Source: JABWBJ01 sp036507855
Lineage (GTDB): Bacteria; Gemmatimonadota; Gemmatimonadetes; Gemmatimonadales; Gemmatimonadaceae
Length of the DNA stretch: 25,668 nucleotides
NCBI GenBank assembly: GCA_036507855.1
Contig: DATCIJ010000144.1
Coordinates: forward strand, 1 to 25,668
Direction: 5' to 3'
Shown: positions 6,555 through 15,027 of the stretch, in pieces
Numbering within the stretch: the stretch's first letter is position 1
How the letters are laid out: every line of letters starts with the position of its first letter
Notes under the pieces: generated by a model
Seen by the model: only the letters and a program-made list of their open reading frames with translations
Database searches by the model: none
Told to the model about the DNA's origin: nothing
Made by a program: the position numbers and the translations under genes

Positions 6555-7952
6555 TCACGCGTTGCGGTCGAGGCAGCTGGTGAAGTTCGGATTGTTCTCC
6601 TCGGCCGTCACCACCGGAAGATTGACGTCACTGCCGAAGTTACCGGCCTTGAAATGCACACCTTCCGGGAAAACGTCCGTGGCCGCCCGGCCATACTGAC
6701 GCACGAGGCGACGGAGGTCGCCAAGACGTTGGCCACGCGCAAACGTCCAGAATGCCTTCTCCCGGAACAGGAGACTGACCCGGGCGTCCGTGTTCCCTGG
6801 ATCAGCGAGGTCCGGCATCGAAGGGACCGTGACTGTACCGATCGACGTGACCCGGTTGGCGCCGTTGCGAAGCCCGTTGAGCGTGGCCAGCCATCCGGTC
6901 ACGTCATTGTTCTTCAGCTGGTTCTCGGCCTCGATCAGGCGGGCGTCAGTCCCGTTCACCACGTCGATCGCCGTCAGGCGATCGTAGATCTGCGTCAGGC
7001 GCATCACCGTGCCGCCGTCCTGCCCGACGGTAGGCTGGGTGTTGTTCTTCGTGTCCGTCACGGGAAGCCGCGGATCCTTCGCCGAGGTGAACGGAATCGC
7101 GTTCCGCACCAGGATGTCACGGTTGTTCCCGTCGATGCTGTCACCGACGCTGTATCGCTTGGCGCTGAAGCCCTGATTCCAGATGATGTTCGAACTGGTC
7201 GTCAGCGAAAACGTGTGCTGGTATTTGTAGCTTGTCGCGATCCCGGCTACGGCCTGTGCTGCAGCCGTGTACTGATTGAGCGCCATCAGGGCCCGCGCTT
7301 TCCCGATCTTGGCGGCATTACTGATCAGCACGCTCTGCGCGGCCGTGCCGGTGGCGAAGGCAACGGCCGAGTCGAACGACGCAACCGCGACCGCGAAAAC
7401 CTCGGCGCCGGTGTGCGGCGAGTCGTACACGACCTCGTCGCCGGCCCCGTTGCTGAGCGGGATGCCGTTGCAGAAGTCGAGCGCGAGCTGCATCTCGGCG
7501 AAGCCTCGGGCGAAATACATCTCCGCGATCAGGGTCTTGTTGGCTGAATCGTAGGCCTGAAGCAGCGGAATCGCCTGGTTCGCAGCCGTGCGGACCCGAT
7601 TGACGTTCCTGTAGAAGCCGGTGACCTGCGTGTTCAGCAGCTGCACCTTCCGCTGGTCCGTTTCGTCGTTCTGGATGAACGTCGAGCTGGTGGTCCATTC
7701 GTCCGTCAGCAGACCGCCATAGAGCCACGTGCCCTCATTACCGGCGGTCATGGTCACGAACCGCCCGAGGGCGCCATTGGCTACCGCACGCGCGCCCGGC
7801 AGCGAGTTGACGTTGTTGGGCAGGATAAGATCGGGATCCTCGACCTCGAGGAGCGAATCGGTCACACTGCCGCAGGCTGGAGCGCCGGCCAGCAGCGCCA
7901 TGGCTGCCAGCCTGGTGACTGCGCGCCCGCCGAATCGAAATGCGTTTCGCAT
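6555..7952 (-). CDS. SusD/RagB-family nutrient-binding outer-membrane lipoprotein
   Basis: A 465-residue lipoprotein. The signal peptide ends in a lipobox-like GAPAC with the lipid-bearing Cys at about residue 27. After it comes the typical SusD opening (SLLEVEDPDLILPNN), an all-helical TPR-like middle with FYRNVNRVRTAANQAI and EMYFARGFAEMQLALDFCNGIPL, and a C-terminal ERxxxFWxxGxRxxDLRR-like region (FREKAFWTFARGQRLGDLRR). SusD proteins sit on the outer face of the outer membrane and lid a SusC channel, handing over glycans or peptides. ATG 7952 was chosen because it begins the signal peptide; it lies 22 bases after the SusC stop, so both are one transcript. With SusC interrupted, its partner may be missing. 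Confidence 0.92.
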   Translation of the reverse strand: MRNAFRFGGRAVTRLAAMALLAGAPACGSVTDSLLEVEDPDLILPNNVNSLPGARAVANGALGRFVTMTAGNEGTWLYGGLLTDEWTTSSTFIQNDETDQRKVQLLNTQVTGFYRNVNRVRTAANQAIPLLQAYDSANKTLIAEMYFARGFAEMQLALDFCNGIPLSNGAGDEVVYDSPHTGAEVFAVAVASFDSAVAFATGTAAQSVLISNAAKIGKARALMALNQYTAAAQAVAGIATSYKYQHTFSLTTSSNIIWNQGFSAKRYSVGDSIDGNNRDILVRNAIPFTSAKDPRLPVTDTKNNTQPTVGQDGGTVMRLTQIYDRLTAIDVVNGTDARLIEAENQLKNNDVTGWLATLNGLRNGANRVTSIGTVTVPSMPDLADPGNTDARVSLLFREKAFWTFARGQRLGDLRRLVRQYGRAATDVFPEGVHFKAGNFGSDVNLPVVTAEENNPNFTSCLDRNA

Positions 7953-7974
7953 ATGCGTTGGTCTCGGTGAGCGG

Positions 7975-9390
7975 TTAGAAGACGAGGTTGAAGCGGAGCG
8001 TGAAGTATGTCGCCGGTCCCAGCGTCTGGAACTCCGCCGGAGTGTCACCCGTGGCACCAGTGAAATCGACTTCCGGATCGACTCCGCGATAGGCCGTCCA
8101 CAGCTTCACGTTTCTCATGGAGGCCACGACATTGGCGCTGCGGCTGCGGAAGATCCGCGCCGCAATCGCTTCGCTCAGGTTGTACTGCGCTGATAGCTCG
8201 CGCCAGCGGACGAACTCGCCATCCTGGAAGTAGCCGGCGTTGGTGCGAGCCGGATGTTCCAGTGCGGCGGTGGTCGTCGCCTTCTCCTCGAGCGTAGCAT
8301 CCGGGTTCATGCGGCCACCACAGTTCGGGCGAGTGCAGCGGATGCGCTCCGTGTTGTTGTACCACTTGTGCCCACCCCGATAGTCGAACAGGGACTGGAT
8401 GCGAAGCCTACGGTTCAGCAGATCGAAGCCCGTAGAGAGGGAACCGATGTAACGCGGCTGGTTGTATCCGAGAAAGACGTCTTGAGCGCCGACGAAGATC
8501 TCGTTCTTCGCGCTATCAGCGCCGCCCCAGTACGTGATGAGACCATCCCCGTTCTTGTCCTCATACCCCAGGATCGGATTCTCCCAGAATCCCCTGATGG
8601 GATAGCCCTCCACGATCCAGTTGGTGGTGGTCTTCTGCTCGGGCGTGCCACCAAGCGAAATCACCTCGTTGTCATTCATCGAGTAGCTAACCGTCATGTC
8701 CCACCCGAACGACGGGCGATCGAGGAGCTGCGCGTTGGTCTGGAACTCCCAGCCGGTGTTGCCGACGGAGCCGAGGTTACGACGAACGAAGTTAGCCGAG
8801 CCGGCGGAAGGCGCCACAATGGCGTTGATCAGGGCGTCCTTCGTGCGCTTGTTGTAGTAGGTCATCTCGAAGTTCACGCGGCTGTCGAGCAGCTTGGCGT
8901 CGAAACCCGTCTCCCACTCCGTGCTGCGTTCCGGCTTCAGTTCGGTGTTGCCAAGCGCGTCGAGCTGCAGGCCTGCCGCATCCGTCGCCCGGATGCTCTG
9001 TAGCGACGTTCCGAAGAATCGGAGCGCGTCATTGGAACCCGGCTGCACTCCTGATGCGCCGAAGGCGGCGCGGAAACGGAACTCGGAGAGCCAGCCGAAG
9101 TCAGGGAAGAACGACTCATCCGAGAGTACCCATGCCAGACTCGCCTTCGGGTAGTAGACACGTTGGTAGTTCGTACCGAACGCGCTGTTCTGGTCGGTGC
9201 GGACCGCGGCGCTCAGGAAGAGCCGGTCGTTGATCGAAGCCGCCTCCTCAACGAAGAAACCGACCGTGCGCTGAATGGTCGTACCCTGGCTCGCCTCTTG
9301 AACGAGCGCTCCATTCGGCGTCTGCGCTCCCGGGGGAAGCTCCGAGCCGCTCGCCTCGTTCTGCGAAAAGATTGCGCTCTGGTACTGCAT
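7975..9390 (-). CDS. SusC/RagA TonB-linked transporter, C-terminal part
   Basis: This 471-residue segment is the distal beta-barrel of a SusC-type outer-membrane transporter. It contains barrel strands, the family-typical RFRAAFGASGVQPG and LKPERSTEWETGFDAKLLDSRVNF-style segments, and ends in a terminal aromatic strand (YFTLRFNLVF). It is in the same reading frame as the N-terminal part at 9430-11109. Between them lies only one TAG codon plus 13 sense codons, which continue the barrel sequence (NHSAWLNFKTTFG). It begins at an internal Met codon without a convincing ribosome binding site, so independent translation is doubtful. It should be read as the second half of one broken gene, unless the stop is a sequencing error or is read through. 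Confidence 0.85.
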   Translation of the reverse strand: MQYQSAIFSQNEASGSELPPGAQTPNGALVQEASQGTTIQRTVGFFVEEAASINDRLFLSAAVRTDQNSAFGTNYQRVYYPKASLAWVLSDESFFPDFGWLSEFRFRAAFGASGVQPGSNDALRFFGTSLQSIRATDAAGLQLDALGNTELKPERSTEWETGFDAKLLDSRVNFEMTYYNKRTKDALINAIVAPSAGSANFVRRNLGSVGNTGWEFQTNAQLLDRPSFGWDMTVSYSMNDNEVISLGGTPEQKTTTNWIVEGYPIRGFWENPILGYEDKNGDGLITYWGGADSAKNEIFVGAQDVFLGYNQPRYIGSLSTGFDLLNRRLRIQSLFDYRGGHKWYNNTERIRCTRPNCGGRMNPDATLEEKATTTAALEHPARTNAGYFQDGEFVRWRELSAQYNLSEAIAARIFRSRSANVVASMRNVKLWTAYRGVDPEVDFTGATGDTPAEFQTLGPATYFTLRFNLVF

Positions 9391-9429
9391 GCCAAACGTG
9401 GTCTTGAAATTCAGCCACGCGCTGTGGTT

Positions 9430-11109
9430 CTACTGCATCGTGCTGCCGGCGTCCGCGGTCGTGTTACGAATGTCGGTCCGGACGTTCGACTTGAATCCGA
9501 GACGCTGCGTTTGTGAGATTGGCGGCCCCTCGCCATTGAACAGCAGGTTGTCGTCGATTCGGTCTGCGAAGTCGTCGCCAACGGTGCCGCGCACTTGCCA
9601 CCAGCTCGCCGGGCGGTAGTTGGCCGTTCCAGAAACGAGGAACCGGTTCACAAGCTGGGCCGACTTCACTTGCCATGAGTACCCGGGGGTCCAGGCACGG
9701 TAGCCATACAGCGGCGTGTTGAGGGGCGGCTGTCCCGATTGCGCCTGAACGACCCGGTTCGGGAGGCAGGCAATGCAACCCGGTCCACCAAACGCCTGCG
9801 AGCCAAGTCCCGCCGTGGCATTCGATTCCTGCGAGAATCGCGAGTCGATGTTCGTGAAGGAGCTCGAGAGCGACAAATCGAGCTTGGGGTTGACGGCGCT
9901 GTTGAGGTTTGCCCTGAGGCTGTTCCGCGCCGTCGCGTTTGGCCGCTCGAGCCACTCGTGCATGACGGCTTGCTCACGCGCGAGACGTGCTTTCTCGAAC
10001 GGGGGCAGCTCCATGACACCGATTTCCTCTTCGCGCTCGCCGGAGATGAAGTACCGCACTGTCTCGGTACCACCGGACAACTGCGCGCCCGCCTGATAGC
10101 GCGAGCCGTTTCCAAGCGGGGTCAGGGAATCGTTGTCGAAGAGATTGAGGGCTGCCACACTGTCCACGAGGCAGGTTCCTATTCCGACGCGCTGCAGATT
10201 GCACTGGTTGAAGCCGAGTTCGGTCGTACTGGTCGGCGTCGCCTTGCCGAATAGCGTGTACGCGGTCGGGTAGGTGTTTCGGTCCTCAAGCCGTCCCACT
10301 TCCGCGTACGTCGTCCACCGCGAGGCCCCTGCTCTGCCGCGCTTCGTGGAGATAACCACGACACCGTTCGCCGCCGCGGTACCGTACAGCGCGGCAGCCG
10401 ACGGTCCCTTCACGATCTCGATATTCTCGATCTCGTCGGGGTTGATGTCGCTTATGCGGCTCGGCTGCGCTCCGCCGGTAAACATGCTTGAGCTGCCGAC
10501 GTCCGCGGTCATACGGACGCCATCGATGATGAAGATGGGCTCGTTGCTGAGGCTCATCGACGCCACACCGCGGATGCGGGTGCGGCTGCCTGCGCCCGTC
10601 TGCGTCCCAGTCGTCACCACGAGGTTGGACGTGCGCGCCGCGAGAAGGTCGGCAACCGTGGTAATCGGCGAGACCTCCACGGTCCTGGCGACGTTGATCG
10701 TCGAGACGGTATTGCCGACTTCCTTCCGGAGCTGTGTACCAGTGGCCGTGATTACCACCGGGCTCAGGTCCACCGCCACTGGCGAAATGGTGATTTCCAC
10801 CGTCGCCTCCTCGCCGGCCACCACACGAACAGTCTGCTTCGCCTCGCTGAAGCCGATGCGCAAGACACGCACCGTCTGCGTACCTAACGGGACTCCGCGG
10901 AGCGTGGCGCGGCCCTCCGCGTTCGTCAGTGCGCCAATCGTCGTCCCGGCGATGGCGACCTGCGCCTCGAGAACGGGACGTGCGGTGCGGGCCTCCGTCA
11001 CGCGCACATTGACTGAACCTTGCTGTGCCTGGGCCACAGTGGCGCTAGCCAGTATTGCCAGGGCGGCACCGACCCCACGAAAGACTCGGAACAACGTGCT
11101 ACGACTCAT
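9430..11109 (-). CDS. SusC/RagA TonB-linked transporter, N-terminal part ending at amber stop
   Basis: This 559-residue segment carries, in order: a signal peptide (RVFRGVGAALAILASATVAQAQ), a carboxypeptidase-regulatory-like beta-sandwich (about 30-115), the TonB plug domain (about 125-250, with FIIDGVRM) and the SusC/RagA signature KGPSAAALYGTAAANGVVV, then the first part of the barrel. Translation stops at TAG (9430-9432), codon 560, where an intact transporter of about 1,044 codons would continue in the same frame to 7975. A plug plus half a barrel is not expected to form a working channel. ATG 11109 was chosen over an upstream ATG at 11193 because gagga lies 8 bases before it and the signal peptide begins there. 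susD follows the second half; the GH29 gene lies upstream on the same strand. Confidence 0.9.
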   Translation of the reverse strand: MSRSTLFRVFRGVGAALAILASATVAQAQQGSVNVRVTEARTARPVLEAQVAIAGTTIGALTNAEGRATLRGVPLGTQTVRVLRIGFSEAKQTVRVVAGEEATVEITISPVAVDLSPVVITATGTQLRKEVGNTVSTINVARTVEVSPITTVADLLAARTSNLVVTTGTQTGAGSRTRIRGVASMSLSNEPIFIIDGVRMTADVGSSSMFTGGAQPSRISDINPDEIENIEIVKGPSAAALYGTAAANGVVVISTKRGRAGASRWTTYAEVGRLEDRNTYPTAYTLFGKATPTSTTELGFNQCNLQRVGIGTCLVDSVAALNLFDNDSLTPLGNGSRYQAGAQLSGGTETVRYFISGEREEEIGVMELPPFEKARLAREQAVMHEWLERPNATARNSLRANLNSAVNPKLDLSLSSSFTNIDSRFSQESNATAGLGSQAFGGPGCIACLPNRVVQAQSGQPPLNTPLYGYRAWTPGYSWQVKSAQLVNRFLVSGTANYRPASWWQVRGTVGDDFADRIDDNLLFNGEGPPISQTQRLGFKSNVRTDIRNTTADAGSTMQ

Positions 11110-11527
11110 GACGCGATCCTCGGTTGGGGAAACCGGTCCTCTCGCCACTCGGCTGAGCGGCGCAAGACGGCTCACAACCGCTCCGTGGGGCATACGGAAC
11201 GGCTCTCAGCACGAAACTCTCATGCGAGCACCAAATTGTGGGTCGCTCTGGAAGCCGTCAATCACCAGAATGCCCTACTCGGAGCATCTCCCTCGTCCCC
11301 CCGAACCGACCGGCTGACCGCACGCCTTGATCTGTCTTCCGAACGACGGAAACCGGCGGTCCTCGAGGGATTCCGCCATTGCATGTTGGGCCAGGTTCCC
11401 GCCAGTCCTGTCCGGTGGCCGGTCGAAGCTGCCCGGGCCGACCCTGGTATCGCCGTTCGAGATTCATCGTCACCGACAGCTGGGTCCGGCGCGCTTGCAG
11501 CTCGACCGACCCGGGCCTGGTTTACGA
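11110..11527. other. Spacer upstream of susC, likely promoter region
   Basis: This 418-bp stretch lies between the GH29 stop and the susC start, both minus strand. I see no supported gene, hairpin or repeat in it. On the minus strand a TTGACG box (complement at about 11252-11257) is followed after about 15 bases by CACAAT, a weak match to a housekeeping promoter. The length of the gap suggests that susCD has its own promoter rather than being read only from the GH29 gene. Confidence 0.3.
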
Positions 11528-12904
11528 TTAACCGCGCCAGGCGCGGAGTTGAAGCTCCTCTGGGTCGGCCAGCGCTTCCTCTATTGTTAGGCGTAACCGG
11601 TCGACGGTGACTTCGGGAATCCGGTGCAAGCGCCGGTAGCCGACCGTCGTTCCACGGGCCAGGGTGGTCCAGCCTGCGCCGTTCGCGCCCTCTATCACGT
11701 GCCTGGCGACGACCTGGCCGCGGCTGATGTCCTCGCGGACGTCCAGGATCGAGATCGGCGCCGCCCCATTCGGCAGGACCAGTTCGAGGACGCCCGTCCG
11801 CCCTGATGGACGCCACGTCCGGCGTGTGAACCGGGTCGCATCCTCGGCAAACAGTGCGTCAAGGCGCCTGCGCATCCCCATCAGGCGCGCCACGTCCACC
11901 TCGTGCAGGAGTCCCTCAGGTGTCGGCGGCACGTTGAGCAGCAGCTTGGAATTGCGGCCGACGGACGTGAAATAGAGTTCCACGAGTTGATCGACGGACT
12001 TCACGCGCGCGTCCTCCGCGGGATGGTGGAACCATCCGGGACGGATCGACACGTCGGTCTCCCCTGGCCGCCACACGGTTCCCCCGGGATCGCCATCCTG
12101 AAGCATCCGCATAACCGCGTCGCCGCTCATTCCAGGAACAGTGACCACCGCGGGATCCACCGTCGACCAGTTGGTGTCGCCGGCAACGCCTCGTTCATTA
12201 CCGATCCACCGCACATCGGGACCAGCGTCGGAAAACATTACAGCATCTGGCTGGAGGCGGCGGACGTGCGACCAGAATCGCGGCCAGTCGTACTCCTGTC
12301 GGCGGCCGTTCGGCCCTTCACCATTGGCGCCGTCGAACCAGACCTCGTGCACGGGACCGTACTGCGTCAGCAACTCGGTGAGCTGATCGCAGAACAGGTC
12401 GTTGTATCGCGCCGAGTCGCCGTAAGAGGGTTCGTGCCGGTCCCACGGTGAGCAGTAGAGCCCGACCTTGAGATTCTCGTGACGGCAGGCGTCGACAAAC
12501 TCGCGGACGACATCGCCGCGACCGCCCCGGAACGGACTGTTGGCCACCGAATGCCGCGTGGTGCGGGTCGGCCAGAGACAGAACCCGTCGTGGTGCTTCG
12601 CGGTGAGGACCATGGCCTTGAAGCCGGCGTCGCGCGCGATTCGCGCCCACTGGGCGGCGTCGAGTCGCGTCGGGTTGAAGATCGCCGGACTCTCGCCGCC
12701 GTCTCCCCACTCGCGATTCGTGAAGGTGTTCACGCCGAAGTGGATGAACATCGCCAGTTCGTCGCGCTGCCAGGCCAGCTGCGATGGCGATGGCGCTGGA
12801 CGGCCGGACTGCCTGCGCAGTCCTCGCCAGTCCACAAATCGACCCGATAGGCCCGCCGCCATGGCCAGGCGGACTATGTCACGCCTCGAATACAGACCAC
12901 TCAT
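11528..12904 (-). CDS. GH29 alpha-L-fucosidase, Tat-exported
   Basis: A 458-residue glycoside hydrolase of family GH29. The start has a twin-arginine signal (SRRDIVRLAMAAG). The (beta/alpha)8 domain shows the family blocks FIHFGVNTFTNREWGDG, MVLTAKHHDGFCLWPT, GLYCSPWDRHEPSYG and HEVWFDGANGEG, in which D191 of WFDG is the expected catalytic nucleophile. A later block SVGRNSKLLLNVPP is also typical. The last 100 residues are a beta-rich accessory region. The enzyme releases terminal alpha-L-fucose from glycans by a retaining mechanism, probably in the periplasm. ATG 12904 was chosen because it starts the Tat signal; an upstream ATG at 12937 has no such logic. It lies upstream of susCD on the same strand, which supports a glycan-use role. 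Confidence 0.92.
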   Translation of the reverse strand: MSGLYSRRDIVRLAMAAGLSGRFVDWRGLRRQSGRPAPSPSQLAWQRDELAMFIHFGVNTFTNREWGDGGESPAIFNPTRLDAAQWARIARDAGFKAMVLTAKHHDGFCLWPTRTTRHSVANSPFRGGRGDVVREFVDACRHENLKVGLYCSPWDRHEPSYGDSARYNDLFCDQLTELLTQYGPVHEVWFDGANGEGPNGRRQEYDWPRFWSHVRRLQPDAVMFSDAGPDVRWIGNERGVAGDTNWSTVDPAVVTVPGMSGDAVMRMLQDGDPGGTVWRPGETDVSIRPGWFHHPAEDARVKSVDQLVELYFTSVGRNSKLLLNVPPTPEGLLHEVDVARLMGMRRRLDALFAEDATRFTRRTWRPSGRTGVLELVLPNGAAPISILDVREDISRGQVVARHVIEGANGAGWTTLARGTTVGYRRLHRIPEVTVDRLRLTIEEALADPEELQLRAWRG

Positions 12905-13129
12905 GATTGCGACGATCAGGTCTGAACGAGCGAACACGGATCACGCCTTCGGACACAGATCACGGCAGATACTCCAACAGCATTGGTTGCCCCTCCCATC
13001 CCCGGCACACAAACCGTTCAGTCTGCGTGATCAAACTAATGTCTTTTGAATTATCCGCTCTTCTCAGACGTTCCTGCGAGATCCGTGTCCTGCCTTATCC
13101 GCAGTTATCGCCCGTGTGTAGTTTTCCCC

Positions 13130-13828
13130 GTGCCGCGCGAACTCGCAGTTCCGGGAACCCACGATCGCGTGCTCCGCGTCCTCGCCGATGCGATCGACTT
13201 GCGGTCGGCGCCACGGGTTCTCGACATCGGCGCTGGCCAGGGTGCGCTTTCGTTACGACTGAAGGAGGCGGGTGCGCGCGTCAGCGCCTGCGACGTCGTT
13301 CCCGGGCAATTCGAGGTGCAGGGCGTCGAGTTTCGTGCCGTGGAGTCCGACGGCCGCCTGCCCTTCGATGACGCCAGCTTCGACGCGGCGGTAGCGATCG
13401 AAGTGCTGGAGCACATCGACGGTCATGATCGCTTTTTCGCCGAAGTGGCTCGCGTCATTCGGCCTGGCGGCTTCGTGATGTTCACGACGCCGAACATCCT
13501 GTCGCTCAAGTCACGGATGCGGTTCCTGCTGACCGGCTTCTACTACTCGTTCGGTCCGCTGCAACCGTTCACGCGCGATCCCGTCAGCCAGCACATCGCT
13601 CCGTTCACTGTCAACCGCTACGAGTGGATGATGTCGCAGCACGGGCTGCGGCTTGCCGGACTGGAAACGGATCGCATCCAGACGTCCTCGGTCCTGCTGT
13701 CGCTGCTGGTGCCGTTCATCCGGATCGCGACCTGGATCCAGTTCCGCGGGAGCCCGCTTGCAGCGCGTCAGAACGCGTCGGTGGCGCTCTACGGCCGCAA
13801 GCTGGTCGTGACCGGCCGTAAACTCTGA
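13130..13828 (+). CDS. Class I SAM-dependent methyltransferase
   Basis: A protein of about 232 residues with the Rossmann methyltransferase motifs: motif I VLDIGAGQGALS at about 30-41, an acidic end of strand 2 (ACDVVPG), a DAAVAIEVLEHIDGHDRFF block and VIRPGGFVMFTTPN, which place it in the Methyltransf_11/23 group. Residues about 188-205 (LLSLLVPFIRIATWIQF) are hydrophobic and amphipathic and may touch a membrane. The substrate is not identifiable; neighbours in a glycan locus and the similarity to polysaccharide or lipid-type methyltransferases make a cell-envelope small molecule plausible. GTG 13130 is chosen because the conserved part starts there; an in-frame GTG at 13085 and TTG at 13046 are alternatives, and no clear Shine-Dalgarno sequence decides. 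Confidence 0.82.
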   Translation: MPRELAVPGTHDRVLRVLADAIDLRSAPRVLDIGAGQGALSLRLKEAGARVSACDVVPGQFEVQGVEFRAVESDGRLPFDDASFDAAVAIEVLEHIDGHDRFFAEVARVIRPGGFVMFTTPNILSLKSRMRFLLTGFYYSFGPLQPFTRDPVSQHIAPFTVNRYEWMMSQHGLRLAGLETDRIQTSSVLLSLLVPFIRIATWIQFRGSPLAARQNASVALYGRKLVVTGRKL

Positions 13829-13847
13829 ATCACGCTGAGAGCGTGGT
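13829..13847. terminator. Hairpin between converging genes
   Basis: An 8-bp stem (13829-13836 with 13840-13847, one G-T pair) with loop gag begins directly after the methyltransferase stop. There is no T-run, so it is only a weak terminator candidate. A heptamer array (13857-13883) follows before the stop codon of the converging lipoprotein gene. Confidence 0.4.
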
Positions 13848-13856
13848 GCCGGCGAC

Positions 13857-13883
13857 CCTCTGACCTCGGAGCTCTGAGCTCGC
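13857..13883 (+). repeat. Heptamer array, about four degenerate units (cctctga/cctcgga)
   Basis: Three full 7-base units (cctctga, cctcgga, gctctga) and a fourth decayed one fill the short spacer between two converging genes and end at the stop codon of the lipoprotein gene (13885). Units cctctga and cctcgga also occur in the hypD array at 23011-23038. Confidence 0.75.
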
Positions 13884-13884
13884 G

Positions 13885-15027
13885 TTACCGGGACAGATCG
13901 ATGATGTCGGCGTAGGACTGCAGGCGGCCCATCCGGAACATGCTCAACACGTCGTCGATGGGCGACGTCACCGACGCCGATCGCGCGTACGGATGCTGGC
14001 GACTACGACCGCTGCGTCCCGAAACGGACCTGATGAAGAGTCCGCGCCGATCCCGCGGCATGCTGGACACGTTTCCGTAGAATTGCTGCCAGGAGTCACC
14101 CTGCTGGAACAGGTACTGCTCCACGTTGGAGACGTAGAACACGTCAATCGATGCGTTCTGGCGACGTAGCCATTCGCCAACGGCGCGAAGCGCCGTCGGT
14201 CCGGCAAAGTCACCCACCACGGGAACGATCAGGTTGCGTTCCTGCAGGTCCTTGAGGATCGCGAACGTCTCGTCGCTCCCCAGGTAGGAGCGGTTGACTC
14301 CGTCCTGGTCGGTCGCCGTCAAGAGGTTGCGGTAGCTGGGCATGCCGCGACCGAAGCCGCGCGCCAGATTCGAGGAGTATGTCAGGGCCGTCCCGGCGTC
14401 GAAGAAGGCCTTGTAGACGTACTGAAGGCTGGCGCTGTCCATCGGGTCCAGGATGAACCGATGATGTCGCGTCAGCCGGTCGAGAATCGCGGCGAGGTTC
14501 TCGTTGAACAGGCTGGAATCGCGCGGCAGCGCTCCAAGCACCGTGAACAGGGAGTCCGCCGCGAGTCCTGGCGATGGCCGCGCAGTCCAGTTTCGCGAGA
14601 AGAGCCGCGCGAGAAAGTCCGCACGATCACTCGACATCTCGATGAGTGCCTTGTACATCAGGTGCTGCAGCATGTTCTGGCGCCGGATGTCCACGATGAA
14701 GGCGATCCGTGGACGAAGCGCGGAGACATAGGTGAAGTTCTGGTCGGGCCCCACGCCCACGTAGACTCCGCCTGTTCCCACCGCTGCCAGCATTTCCGGA
14801 ATTACATACTGAAATCCCAGCTCGTTCGAGACGAAATTATCCGAATGGAAGTACCCATCCGGTTCCGACAGGTTGTTCACCAGCGTCCAGAACGTGCTGT
14901 CATCGAGGCGTTCCGGAATCGTGGTGACCCGCGCGCAACTCGCCGGCACGGCAAGCGCGCCGACCACGGTCGTGGCCAGCACGACACGCACGAGGGAGCG
15001 AAGGTGGAAATGAGCCGTCGAGTCCAT
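13885..15027 (-). CDS. LIC_10091-like putative lipoprotein
   Basis: A 380-residue protein. Residues 11-31 form a lipoprotein-type signal (LVRVVLATTVVGALAVPASC). The rest matches from memory the LIC_10091 family, first named in Leptospira: SDNFVSNELGFQYVIPEML, GGVYVGVGPDQNFTYVSALRP, AFIVDIRRQNMLQHLMYKAL, NLIVPVVGDFAGPTALRAVG and FYVSNVEQYLF. The GVGPDQN and DIRRQN blocks resemble a SAM-methyltransferase-like Rossmann fold, but no function is established and I cannot assign one. Full length, no disruption. The C-terminal 60 residues include a Ser/Arg-rich stretch. The start codon at 15027 overlaps the start of the divergent gene at 15010 by 18 bases if both starts are right. Confidence 0.78.
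   Translation of the reverse strand: MDSTAHFHLRSLVRVVLATTVVGALAVPASCARVTTIPERLDDSTFWTLVNNLSEPDGYFHSDNFVSNELGFQYVIPEMLAAVGTGGVYVGVGPDQNFTYVSALRPRIAFIVDIRRQNMLQHLMYKALIEMSSDRADFLARLFSRNWTARPSPGLAADSLFTVLGALPRDSSLFNENLAAILDRLTRHHRFILDPMDSASLQYVYKAFFDAGTALTYSSNLARGFGRGMPSYRNLLTATDQDGVNRSYLGSDETFAILKDLQERNLIVPVVGDFAGPTALRAVGEWLRRQNASIDVFYVSNVEQYLFQQGDSWQQFYGNVSSMPRDRRGLFIRSVSGRSGRSRQHPYARSASVTSPIDDVLSMFRMGRLQSYADIIDLSR

Noticed and set aside
9430..9432. Programmed recoding of the TAG as pyrrolysine or by suppression
   Set aside because: A single stop in a transporter family that does not use recoding, with no downstream recoding structure that I can see, is better explained by mutation or sequence error.
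12934..12964. Direct repeat acacggatcacg / acacagatcacg upstream of the GH29 gene as a ninth heptamer array
   Set aside because: The two copies are 19 bases apart, not a multiple of 7, and the sequence between them does not fit a 7-base unit. It could still be an operator half-site pair, but evidence is lacking.
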